Source: JACQFZ01 sp045810625
GTDB lineage: Bacteria; Pseudomonadota; Gammaproteobacteria; Acidiferrobacterales; Sulfurifustaceae
Reading direction: 5' to 3'
Length of the DNA stretch: 52,069 nt
Assembly: GCA_045810625.1 (NCBI GenBank)
Contig: JBJMVQ010000068.1
Coordinates: 1 to 52,069 of the forward strand
Position 1 is the first letter of the stretch. Every line of letters starts with the position of its first letter. A model generated the notes under the pieces. The model made no database searches. It saw only the letters and a program-made list of their open reading frames with translations, and was not told where the DNA came from. A program made the translations under genes and the position numbers. Positions 15,272-22,574 of the stretch are shown here, in pieces.

Positions 15272-16963
15272 ATGCCGACTCCACTGCCAGCACGAACGGG
15301 CGCCACCATCCTCGTCGACCAACTGAAGATACACGGCGTACGACACGCGTTCTGTCTTCCCGGCGAATCGTATCTTGCCGTGCTCGATGCGCTCTACGAT
15401 GCGCGGGACGAGATCGAGCTGATTGTCGCGCGCCACGACGGCGGCGCGGCCTTCATGGCCGCCGCTTACGGAAAGCTAACCGGCAAACCGGGCATCTGCT
15501 TCGTCACGCGCGGACCCGGCGCGACGAATGCTTCGATCGCGGTGCACACCGCGTTTCAGGATTCCGATCCGATGATTTTGTTTATCGGCCAAGTGGCGAG
15601 CGATCACGTCGAGCGCGAAGCGTTTCAGGAGATCGACTTCCGTCGTATGTTCGGGCCGATGACGAAATGGGTGGCGCAAATCGATCGTGCCGATCGCATT
15701 CCGGAATACGTGAGTCGAGCTTTCCATCTCGCCGTTTCCGGGCGACCGGGCCCGATCGTACTGGCGCTGCCCGAAGACATGCTGACGCAGACGGCCGCGG
15801 TCGCGGACGTGAACCCGCATCACGTCGTGCAGCCCGCACCTCGCCCCGCGGACATGCGGCAGCTGAAGTCGCTGATCGAAAACGCGCGGCGGCCGATCGT
15901 GATTCTCGGCGGCGCGGGTTGGACGCGCGAGGGCATCGACGATCTGCGCGCGTTCATCGAAACGTTCGATCTGCCCGTCGGCTGCATATTCCGCTTTCAG
16001 GATATCTTCGACAACCGCCACAAGAATTACGTGGGCGACATCGGCATCGGTATCAACCCCGCGCTCGCGCAACGCGTACGCGACGCCGACCTGGTTCTGG
16101 CCATCGGCGCGCGCCTCGGCGAGATGACAACATCGGGCTACACACTGCTGACGCCGCCGCTGCCGAAACAAAAGCTGGTTCATGTCCACAACGATACGGC
16201 CGAGCTCGGACGCGTGTATCAAGCGCAATTGCTCATCAACAGCGGCATGGACGAATTTGCCGCGGCGGCGCGCTCGCTCGGGACTGCCGGACACACCCCG
16301 CACACCGCCTGGACGGCCGCCGCGCGCGCGGATTACGAAGTCTGGCAGAGCGGCGCCTACAAGGGCATGCCGGGTAAAGTCGAGCTGCGCGACGTCGTGC
16401 TGCACCTGGAACGCACGCTGCCGGCGGATACCGTCTACACGAACGGCGCGGGAAATTTTTCCGGCTGGCTGCACCGCTTTCATCGTTACAGCGGGTTTCG
16501 TACGCAGCTCGCGCCATCGAGCGGCTCGATGGGCTATGGCGTACCGGCGGCGGTCGCCGCGAAAGTCGCCGAGCCCCACCGTCCGGTGGTCGCCTTGAGC
16601 GGCGACGGCGACTTCCTAATGAACGGGCAGGAGCTGGCGACCGCGGTGCATTATGCGCTCAACGTTATTTTCATCGTGGTAAACAACGGCATGTACGGAA
16701 CCATCCGCATGCATCAGGAACGCGAGTACCCGGGCCGGGTGTACGGCACCCATTTCACGAACCCGGATTTTGCCGCCCTCGCGCGCGCGTACGGTGCGCA
16801 CGGCGACACCGTCACCGAGACGCATCAGTTCCCCGCGGCACTCGAGCGCGCGCTGGCGGCGAATAAGCCGGCTTTGATCGAGGTCATCATCGATCCGAAC
16901 GCGATCAGCACGCAGACGACGCTCGACGCGCTACGGGAAAAAGGAAAGCGACCGAATCGCTGA
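15272..16963 (+). CDS. thiamine diphosphate-dependent enzyme (acetolactate-synthase-like large subunit)
   Basis: Cytoplasmic ThDP enzyme of 563 residues with all three domains of the family: an N-terminal pyrimidine-binding domain (about 8-175), a central domain (about 195-330) and a C-terminal diphosphate-binding domain (about 375-550). The GDG...NN cofactor motif begins at Gly444 (GDGDFLMNG) and ends near NNGMYG. Family members join or decarboxylate 2-oxoacids. The conserved glutamate that activates the cofactor (RHE in IlvB) is here Asp56 in ARHDGGAAFMA, so the family's usual proton relay is altered. No FAD-binding or regulatory subunit gene is nearby, so it is unlikely to be the biosynthetic acetolactate synthase. 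The start has a weak binding site. It is transcribed alone, just after repeat copy A. Confidence 0.9.
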   Translation: MPTPLPARTGATILVDQLKIHGVRHAFCLPGESYLAVLDALYDARDEIELIVARHDGGAAFMAAAYGKLTGKPGICFVTRGPGATNASIAVHTAFQDSDPMILFIGQVASDHVEREAFQEIDFRRMFGPMTKWVAQIDRADRIPEYVSRAFHLAVSGRPGPIVLALPEDMLTQTAAVADVNPHHVVQPAPRPADMRQLKSLIENARRPIVILGGAGWTREGIDDLRAFIETFDLPVGCIFRFQDIFDNRHKNYVGDIGIGINPALAQRVRDADLVLAIGARLGEMTTSGYTLLTPPLPKQKLVHVHNDTAELGRVYQAQLLINSGMDEFAAAARSLGTAGHTPHTAWTAAARADYEVWQSGAYKGMPGKVELRDVVLHLERTLPADTVYTNGAGNFSGWLHRFHRYSGFRTQLAPSSGSMGYGVPAAVAAKVAEPHRPVVALSGDGDFLMNGQELATAVHYALNVIFIVVNNGMYGTIRMHQEREYPGRVYGTHFTNPDFAALARAYGAHGDTVTETHQFPAALERALAANKPALIEVIIDPNAISTQTTLDALREKGKRPNR

Positions 16964-16989
16964 GGCTCGGCGCAAGCGAGCGATTGCCG

Positions 16990-17487
16990 CTAGAAGTTGC
17001 GTTTGAATTCGAGACGAAGCGTGCCGTGACCCTGCTCGTCCGCGAAACCGAAACGAAGGTTGCCGCCAAGCCACGGCCGATCGGCTTCGAGCCGAAGCTT
17101 GCCGTCGTAGCCGAGCTCGGTTTTGATCGACGTGTCGCCTGCCGTGTACCACGTCTTGAGGCTTCTTGAGCTCAAACGACCGTCGACCGCACCGAAATGG
17201 AAAATGCCCTCTTGCCTTGGCGACGGTTCGTTCGTCTGCGTCGGCGTTTGCTCGCGCGGCTGATCGGCCGGCGGGGCGCCGTTGATGGGAGCGACTGAAG
17301 TCGTCGGCTGGCCCGCAAGGGTTAGCGCGGCAGCGGCCGCGTCGTCGAGGCGGGCACCGTCGCGGTTGTAGGCAGACGCACGCGCGGCAATCTTACCGAG
17401 CAAAATCGAGGAAAGATCGGCATAAGCGACCCGTGCACTGGCGAGCACGACCAGCGCGGCCAGGGAAACGACGAGAAAAACATGCAC
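16990..17487 (-). CDS. exported hypothetical protein
   Basis: No family is recognised. GTG at 17487 is preferred as start because GGAG lies eight bases upstream and the product then opens with a clean signal peptide (MHVFLVVSL... ending SARVAYA); a TTG at 17526 in the same frame is an alternative. The mature part has a low-complexity linker rich in Pro, Thr and Gln (about residues 60-95), followed by a C-terminal beta-rich region with alternating charged and aromatic residues, ending in LRLEFKRNF. A terminal aromatic residue and an alternating beta pattern are reminiscent of outer-membrane proteins, but at about 165 residues this is only a guess. It is convergent with the ThDP gene. Confidence 0.6.
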   Translation of the reverse strand: MHVFLVVSLAALVVLASARVAYADLSSILLGKIAARASAYNRDGARLDDAAAAALTLAGQPTTSVAPINGAPPADQPREQTPTQTNEPSPRQEGIFHFGAVDGRLSSRSLKTWYTAGDTSIKTELGYDGKLRLEADRPWLGGNLRFGFADEQGHGTLRLEFKRNF

Positions 17488-17655
17488 TGGCTTTACTCCA
17501 CGGGACAGGTAGTGAATGTAAACCAAGTCAGCGGCAGAGCGGTCGGTGGTGGTTTCTTAAAGAAGGGACCCGGGCGACGCTGCGGAGCAATCCTTAGCGC
17601 TTCCTGGCACAAACGCCGAACGCTACGGGACGAACTGCAACGGTCGATGCAAGGT

Positions 17656-17661
17656 TATAAT
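17656..17661 (+). promoter_or_regulatory. candidate -10 element before the GST gene
   Basis: A perfect TATAAT at 17656-17661 lies 68 bases before the GST start. No acceptable -35 hexamer is visible at 16-18 bases, so it is marked on the -10 alone. Confidence 0.35.
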
Positions 17662-17728
17662 CGAGCCACAACCCCGGCGACTACAGAACGTGCCGGGCCA
17701 AGGAGATAGTAATAACAACGAGGCAACC

Positions 17729-18394
17729 ATGGTCACCGTCCATCACCTGAACAATTCCCGTTCCCAACGCATCCTTTGGCTACTCGAAGAGCTCGGCGTC
17801 GAGTACGACATCAAGCGCTATCAGCGCGAACCGACCGGGCTGGCGCCCGCGTCGCTGCTTGCAGTGCATCCTCTCGGCAAATCACCGGTCGTGACCGACG
17901 GCGACCAGACCCTCGCGGAGTCCGGCGCGGTGATCGAATACCTGGTGGAACGCTACGGGAAAGACCGCCTCGTGCCGCCGCCCGGTACGCCCGAACGGCT
18001 GCGCTACACGTACTGGCTGCATTTCGCCGAAGGCTCGGCGATGCCCCCGCTCGTCATGGCGCTTGTCTTCACTCGTCTCAAGCAGCAAGCGCCGCTGCTC
18101 GTTCGTCCCATTGCACGCGCCATTGCCGATCGTGCGCTCAACTCGTTCGTCCAGCCGAACATCGACCGTCAGCTGGACTACATGGAAAGAGAGCTGCAGC
18201 AGAAGCCGTGGTTCGCCGGTTCGGAGTTCACCGCCGCGGACGTGCAGATGAGCTTTCCGTTGGAAGCGGCCGCGGTGCGCGGCGGCCTGAACGCGAGCCG
18301 GCCGAAACTCATGCAGTGGCTGGAACGCATTCACACGCGGCCGGCGTATCGGCGGGCGCTCGAGCGCGGCGGCAAGTACGAGTTGCTTCGGTAA
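17729..18394 (+). CDS. glutathione S-transferase family protein
   Basis: Cytosolic GST of 221 residues. The N-terminal thioredoxin-like domain (1-80) carries NNSRSQRILWLLEELG, where a Ser is the likely glutathione-activating residue, the cis-Pro segment GKSPVV and the glutathione-binding LAESGAVIEYLVERYG. The C-terminal all-helical domain contains FTAADVQMSFPLEAA, the usual N-capping region. It is similar in layout to proteobacterial GSTs of the beta/theta-like type, which conjugate or reduce electrophiles and peroxides. ATG at 17729 is taken because it begins exactly at the family N-terminus with AGG just upstream. It is probably expressed alone from the TATAAT noted upstream. Confidence 0.92.
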   Translation: MVTVHHLNNSRSQRILWLLEELGVEYDIKRYQREPTGLAPASLLAVHPLGKSPVVTDGDQTLAESGAVIEYLVERYGKDRLVPPPGTPERLRYTYWLHFAEGSAMPPLVMALVFTRLKQQAPLLVRPIARAIADRALNSFVQPNIDRQLDYMERELQQKPWFAGSEFTAADVQMSFPLEAAAVRGGLNASRPKLMQWLERIHTRPAYRRALERGGKYELLR

Positions 18395-18635
18395 CTCGCG
18401 AGCACGCCGCGGCGCTCGCCATGCAAAGAGCGACAGCGCGGACGATTCTGCTTCCGTTTGTGGGGCGAATTCATAACTGCGATAACGCGCACGATGACGC
18501 GTTCTTTCCGGCCTGCGCTCCGATATCGCCCGGCGCTTGGTCGGCGCTCGGCGGCCGGCTAAAGTTGCATCGGCACGCCTGACAAACACGAATTGTCCCG
18601 ATCGAATATCCGGCCACGTAATCGTTGAGAAGAAT

Positions 18636-19865
18636 ATGTCGCCAATTCGCATCGTCATCCTGATGTGCTGCGCCGAAGTGCTGAGCATGACGGCCTTCGG
18701 GACCTTCTCCGCACTGATTCCGACGTTGCTCCCCGAATGGCACATCACGAACACACAGGCCGGCCTCATCAGCGGCGTGCTCTTCGGCGGCTACATGGCG
18801 ACAGTGCCGATCCTCACGAGCCTCACCGATCGCATCGATGCGCGCCGGGTTTACCTGCTCGCCTGCGTGCTCGCGGCACTCGGTGCGCTCGGTTTCACGT
18901 TCGGTGCGAACGGCGTCATGTCGGCGCTTGCGTTTCAGGCGCTCATTGGCGCGGGGCTCGCCGGCACCTACATGCCGGGCCTGAAATTGCTCTCTGATTT
19001 GATTCCCGAAGGTTTGCCGCGCAGCCGCTCGGTGGCGTTCTACACGGCCACTTTCGGTCTCGGCAGCGCGATGTCGCTCGTGATCGTCGGGCTCGCGGAA
19101 CCGACGCTCGGCTGGCGCGCGGTGTTTCTCATCTCCGCATTCGGGCCGCTCGCCGCCGCCGCGCTCGTCTGGCTCACGCTGCCAGCGCCCCCGCCCGCCG
19201 CGCCTGTCGAAACCCCGCCGCGTCTGCTGGATTTCCGGCCCGTCTTCCGTAACCGTGCGGCGGTGGGTTACATCCTCGGCTACGCCGCGCACTGCTACGA
19301 GCTCTTCGGCGCACGCTCGTGGATCGTCGCCTTCCTCACGTTCTGCGCGACGCTGCAACCGATCGACCATCCCCTGCCGTGGCATCCCGCGTGGCTCATC
19401 GCCGTCATCAGTCCTATCGTGATCCCCAGCAGCTTGATCGGCAATGAGATCGCGACACGGCGTGGCCGGCGCAACGTCATTCTGACGATTATGGGAGCGT
19501 CGGCGCTGGTCGGCTGCGTAATCGGCTTCCTCGCGCCGCTGCCGTGGTACGCGGCGATGGTGGGCTATGCGATCTACATCATGCTCATCATGAGCGACTC
19601 CTCCGCGCTCACGAACGGAGTGATCGCGGAAGCGAGCGCGCATCTGCGCGGAACGACCATGGCGATTTATTCTTTTCTCGGCTTCGGCGCGGCACTGATC
19701 TCGCCGCTCGTCTTCGGCGCCGTGTTGGATGCCGCGGGCGGCAACACCCGCGTGCTCGCATGGGGCCTCGCGTTCGCGAGCCTCGGCGTCGGTGGCTTGG
19801 GATCGATCGCGGTGCTCGTCTCGCGCTTCCGCTCGCGCCGCGCCGCTCGGGCGGTCGCCGGATAA
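18636..19865 (+). CDS. MFS transporter
   Basis: Inner-membrane carrier of 409 residues with twelve predicted helices in two halves and a central loop around 185-205 rich in Pro. The first half has the MFS loop 2-3 region (FGGYMATVPILTSLTDRIDARR, a relaxed form of the G-D-R-x-G-R-R motif). ATG at 18636 follows GAGAAG and gives the usual short N-terminus. The substrate cannot be inferred from sequence. It is a single gene between the GST and a convergent DNA-repair gene, and its 3' side holds a remnant of the dispersed repeat and a small hairpin. Confidence 0.9.
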   Translation: MSPIRIVILMCCAEVLSMTAFGTFSALIPTLLPEWHITNTQAGLISGVLFGGYMATVPILTSLTDRIDARRVYLLACVLAALGALGFTFGANGVMSALAFQALIGAGLAGTYMPGLKLLSDLIPEGLPRSRSVAFYTATFGLGSAMSLVIVGLAEPTLGWRAVFLISAFGPLAAAALVWLTLPAPPPAAPVETPPRLLDFRPVFRNRAAVGYILGYAAHCYELFGARSWIVAFLTFCATLQPIDHPLPWHPAWLIAVISPIVIPSSLIGNEIATRRGRRNVILTIMGASALVGCVIGFLAPLPWYAAMVGYAIYIMLIMSDSSALTNGVIAEASAHLRGTTMAIYSFLGFGAALISPLVFGAVLDAAGGNTRVLAWGLAFASLGVGGLGSIAVLVSRFRSRRAARAVAG

Positions 19866-19887
19866 CCTGTTGGTAATTCTTAACGGT

Positions 19888-19907
19888 AACGCGAAGGACG
19901 CAAAGAA
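19888..19907. repeat. dispersed intergenic repeat, half-arm remnant (C)
   Basis: AACGCGAAGGACGCAAAGAA at 19888-19907 has the same 9-nt periodic GCGAAGGAC/GCAAAG units as copies A and B. The matching opposite arm is missing or badly decayed. It lies just after the MFS gene. Confidence 0.55.
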
Positions 19908-19964
19908 AGCCTGCGCTCGACATCCCACCCAAAAAGCAATAACGGACTTTACGGGAAGGATTCA

Positions 19965-19984
19965 GCCCTGAAGTAAATCAGGGC
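19965..19984. terminator. short hairpin between convergent genes
   Basis: GCCCTGA (19965-19971) and TCAGGGC (19978-19984) form a perfect 7-bp stem with a six-base loop, between the ends of the MFS gene and the glycosylase gene. There is no T tract, so termination is uncertain. Confidence 0.4.
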
Positions 19985-19992
19985 GGATGGCG

Positions 19993-20604
19993 CTACGGCT
20001 TCGAGACGAAGGCGTTGCCTTTGATGTAAAAGCGGAGCAGCCGTCGCGCCCAGTGACCCGCGTAGTCGACGCCGATACGCGGCCGCCGCACGATCGTGAA
20101 CGTCTCGCGCTTCGACGGCGCCGCGATGTAAAGCTCGTCGCTCAACAGATCGTGCCCGTTGAGGCGTTTATCGATCCCCATCGCCTTGCAAAGTAGCCCC
20201 GGGCCCTGCGTGCGCGCATCGAGATTGCGCACCGGCTCGAGCGCGCGCAACAGCACGGCCGACGCTTGTCCTTCGCGTTCGGTCACGATGTTCACGCAGT
20301 GATGCATTCCGTAGATCAGGTAGACGTACGCGTGGCCGGGCGGACCGAACATCACCTTCGTGCGCTCGGTGCGACCTCGCGCCGAGTGCGCCGCGAGGTC
20401 GTGCGGTCCGAGATACGCCTCGACTTCGACGATCCGTCCGACGCGTTCGACGCCTTGCGCCACGTGAACCAAGTGTTTGCCGAGCAATTCCTGCGCGACA
20501 ACAATGGGATCGCGATCATAAAACGCGCGCCGGAGCTTTCGCATCGGTCCGACGCGCGCGTGCCGTCCGCTCGGGCGAGCGGACGGCGCACCTTCGAGCT
20601 GCAT
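19993..20604 (-). CDS. mpg: DNA-3-methyladenine glycosylase (AAG/MPG family)
   Basis: Base-excision repair enzyme that removes alkylated purines and hypoxanthine from DNA. The protein (203 residues) shows the AAG fold signature: RIVEVEAYLGPHDLAAHS with catalytic Glu62, followed by FGPPGHAYVYLIYGMHHCVN, which includes the DNA-intercalating and base-stacking Tyr region of the family. ATG at 20604 lies 12 bases after the stop codon of the FKBP gene, pointing to a shared message; a second ATG (Met21, 20544) is a possible internal start, and the first 20 residues are not conserved in appearance. The coupling to a secreted isomerase is not functionally obvious. Confidence 0.93.
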   Translation of the reverse strand: MQLEGAPSARPSGRHARVGPMRKLRRAFYDRDPIVVAQELLGKHLVHVAQGVERVGRIVEVEAYLGPHDLAAHSARGRTERTKVMFGPPGHAYVYLIYGMHHCVNIVTEREGQASAVLLRALEPVRNLDARTQGPGLLCKAMGIDKRLNGHDLLSDELYIAAPSKRETFTIVRRPRIGVDYAGHWARRLLRFYIKGNAFVSKP

Positions 20605-20616
20605 TACGTCGCCGGC

Positions 20617-21351
20617 TTACTGCTTGGTCGGCTCTTGCTTCGCCGGCTGTTGACCGTTCGATTCCTGCTTCGGCGCTTCCGGCTTCATGATCTCGAGCAG
20701 CTCCACGTTGAAAACGAGGGTCGCGCCCGGCGGGATCTGGGGCGGATGGCCGCGATCGCCGTAGGCGGTGTTCGAAGGACACACGAGCCGCGCTTTTTCG
20801 CCGACCTTCATCTTCTGCAAGCCTTCGGTCCAGCACGGAATCACCTGGTTCAGCGGAAACGTGGCCGGCTGACCGCGCTGGACCGAGCTGTCGAAAACGG
20901 TGCCGTTGATGAGGCTCCCTTGATAGTGCACTTTGACCGTATCGGTGGCTTTCGGAGATTCGCCTTTGCCCGGGGTGATCGTCGAATACAGCGCGCCGGA
21001 ATCCGTCTTGCTGACGCCCTTCTCCGCCGCAACCTTGTCCGAGTAGGCCTTGCCGGCTTTCTTTTCGCGGTCGCTGACCAGCGCCAGACGCTTGCTCTGC
21101 AGTTCGTGGATCTTCGGACCGTACGTCGTCAAATCGACCTTCGGCTTTTTCTTGAGCACGCCGTCGTTGAGACCCGCTTTCACCATCTCCAGATCAGCCG
21201 CGCTCAGCTCGAAGGTGGCCAGGTTCGCGCTCAGCGCGAGACCGATCGCGTAAAGCGTCTTTTGCTCTTCGGTTTTCGGCTCGGGCGTCGCCGCCATCGC
21301 GGAGGTAGCAACGAGCATGACGGCAACGACCAGGGGCGTGACAATACGCAT
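20617..21351 (-). CDS. exported FKBP-type peptidyl-prolyl cis-trans isomerase
   Basis: Periplasmic foldase of 244 residues of the FkpA/Mip type. Signal peptide MRIVTPLVVAVMLVATSAMA is cleaved before ATPEP. An N-terminal dimerisation domain with a long charged helix (about 25-125) is followed by a C-terminal FKBP domain (about 130-230) showing VKVHYQGSLINGTVFDSS, a central VIPCWTEGLQKMKVGEKA and the closing PPGATLVFNVELLEI. The tail is rich in Gln, Lys and Pro. The start at 21351 is supported by AAGGA nine bases upstream. It is the first gene of a two-gene unit with the DNA glycosylase. Confidence 0.93.
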   Translation of the reverse strand: MRIVTPLVVAVMLVATSAMAATPEPKTEEQKTLYAIGLALSANLATFELSAADLEMVKAGLNDGVLKKKPKVDLTTYGPKIHELQSKRLALVSDREKKAGKAYSDKVAAEKGVSKTDSGALYSTITPGKGESPKATDTVKVHYQGSLINGTVFDSSVQRGQPATFPLNQVIPCWTEGLQKMKVGEKARLVCPSNTAYGDRGHPPQIPPGATLVFNVELLEIMKPEAPKQESNGQQPAKQEPTKQ

Positions 21352-21688
21352 AGGAGTCCTTTCTGCTTGGCAGAGTTTGAAATGTAGTAATTGGAGCGCA
21401 AACAAAACGGGCGCAGCATAAGCCGCCGTTGCCGCCTTGTCGAGAACGCGGCCCGGTGGCGCCCAACGACGCTTGGCGTCTTCGCGGTCCGGTTCGCCGG
21501 ATCCACGGCCTTGCTTGTGCTGTCGGTCGGGCTACCGTACAGTTCGAGGAAAACCGGGCAATCAATAACCGGCCGTCCTGACCAACCGAGCCTAACGGCG
21601 CGTGCTTTGCGACGCCGCCACATGTTGACCAGACGACGCACCACGATGCCGGACGCTGCGCGACCGGGCGCCTGACTGCCTCTCCCGC
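21352..21688. other. 337-base divergent intergenic region
   Basis: It separates the FKBP/glycosylase unit (minus) from the AEC carrier (plus) and should hold both promoters, none of which is clear. It contains the repeat remnant at 21468-21488. No gene is seen. Confidence 0.55.
21468..21488. repeat. dispersed intergenic repeat, remnant (E)
   Basis: The sequence GACGCTTGGCGTCTTCGCGGT resembles the right arm of copy A (units GTCCTTGGC and GCGGTT) with several changes. It is a weak match on its own, counted because it lies in a non-coding gap like the others. Confidence 0.3.
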
Positions 21689-22564
21689 ATGCTCGGCCGC
21701 ATCGTCGCCATCCTATTTCCGCTGCTCTTCGTTGTCGGCGTCGGCTATTTTTGCGGTCGCCGGATGAAGCCCGACATGAGCTTCGCCAACCGGCTCAACA
21801 TGGATGTCTTCGTGCCGGCGCTCGTCTTCGCCACCCTCGCCGCCGAGTCGTTCAGCATTGCGCGCTACCAGGCGCTCGCGTGGGGAACGCTTGGTGTGAT
21901 CGTCGGCTCCGGCCTGATCGCCTGGCTGCTTGCGCGATTCATCAAGGCGCAGCCGAAAACCTTAGTGCCGCCGATCATGTTCAACAACTGCGGCAACCTC
22001 GGGCTACCGCTCGCCGTGCTTACGTTCGGCGACGGCGCGCTCGCGGCAGCGGTCGTAATGTTCGTGATTTCGAACCTGCTCCATTTTTCCTACGGCGCAT
22101 GGCTGCTCGATCACCGAGTCCGGTGGACGACGCTCTGGCGGGTACCGACCGTATTCGCGACGTTCGCCGGGGTGGCGATCAGCCTGTGGCACGTGGAAGT
22201 TTGGTCGCCGTTGATGGTCGGCCTCAAGATGCTCGGCGGCATCTCGATACCGCTCTTGCTGTTTGCGCTCGGCGTCCGCCTCGCCGGCGCGGACTTCGGC
22301 GATTGGCGCATCGGCTTGGTCGGCGCCGTGGCGCGGCCCGTCGCCGGGATGATCATCGCCGCCGCCATCGGTTGGCTTCTCGGTCTCGATCCTCGGCAGC
22401 ACGCGCTCCTCTTTCTCTTCGGCGCGCTGCCGCCGGCGGTACTCAACTACGTGTTCGCCGAGCACTACCGGCAAGAGCCGCACAAGGTCGCGTCGATCGT
22501 GCTCATCGGCAACGTCGCCGCGCTCGCGTTTCTACCGCTCGCATTGGCGCTCGTCATCGGTTGA
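21689..22564 (+). CDS. AEC family transporter (auxin efflux carrier type)
   Basis: Integral membrane carrier of 291 residues with about ten helices, matching the AEC/PF03547 family. The first half has FANRLNMDVFVPALVF and the pore-forming MFNNCGNLGLPLAVLTFG (about 95-112); the second half has GGISIPLLLFALGVRLA and PPAVLNYVFAEHY, the expected counterpart with the broken helix. Bacterial members carry malate, malonate and other small organic anions. It ends ten bases before the convergent GGDEF-EAL gene, leaving almost no room for a terminator. Confidence 0.92.
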   Translation: MLGRIVAILFPLLFVVGVGYFCGRRMKPDMSFANRLNMDVFVPALVFATLAAESFSIARYQALAWGTLGVIVGSGLIAWLLARFIKAQPKTLVPPIMFNNCGNLGLPLAVLTFGDGALAAAVVMFVISNLLHFSYGAWLLDHRVRWTTLWRVPTVFATFAGVAISLWHVEVWSPLMVGLKMLGGISIPLLLFALGVRLAGADFGDWRIGLVGAVARPVAGMIIAAAIGWLLGLDPRQHALLFLFGALPPAVLNYVFAEHYRQEPHKVASIVLIGNVAALAFLPLALALVIG

Positions 22565-22574
22565 ATCGACCGGA

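Noticed and set aside
15272..16963. Reading the ThDP enzyme as the oxalyl-CoA decarboxylase missing from the carrier/AAE3 operon
   Set aside because: Its motifs resemble the acetolactate-synthase-like group and not the Oxc family (no Oxc-like HEQHAGYAA or surrounding residues), and it is about 22 kb away from the operon.
18471..19928. Long antisense frame over the MFS gene
   Set aside because: The translation is very rich in Arg, Glu and Asp with no domain or binding site; the MFS gene on the plus strand is clear.
20266..21387. Plus-strand frame across the glycosylase and FKBP genes
   Set aside because: It spans two well-recognised minus-strand genes and has no protein-like features.
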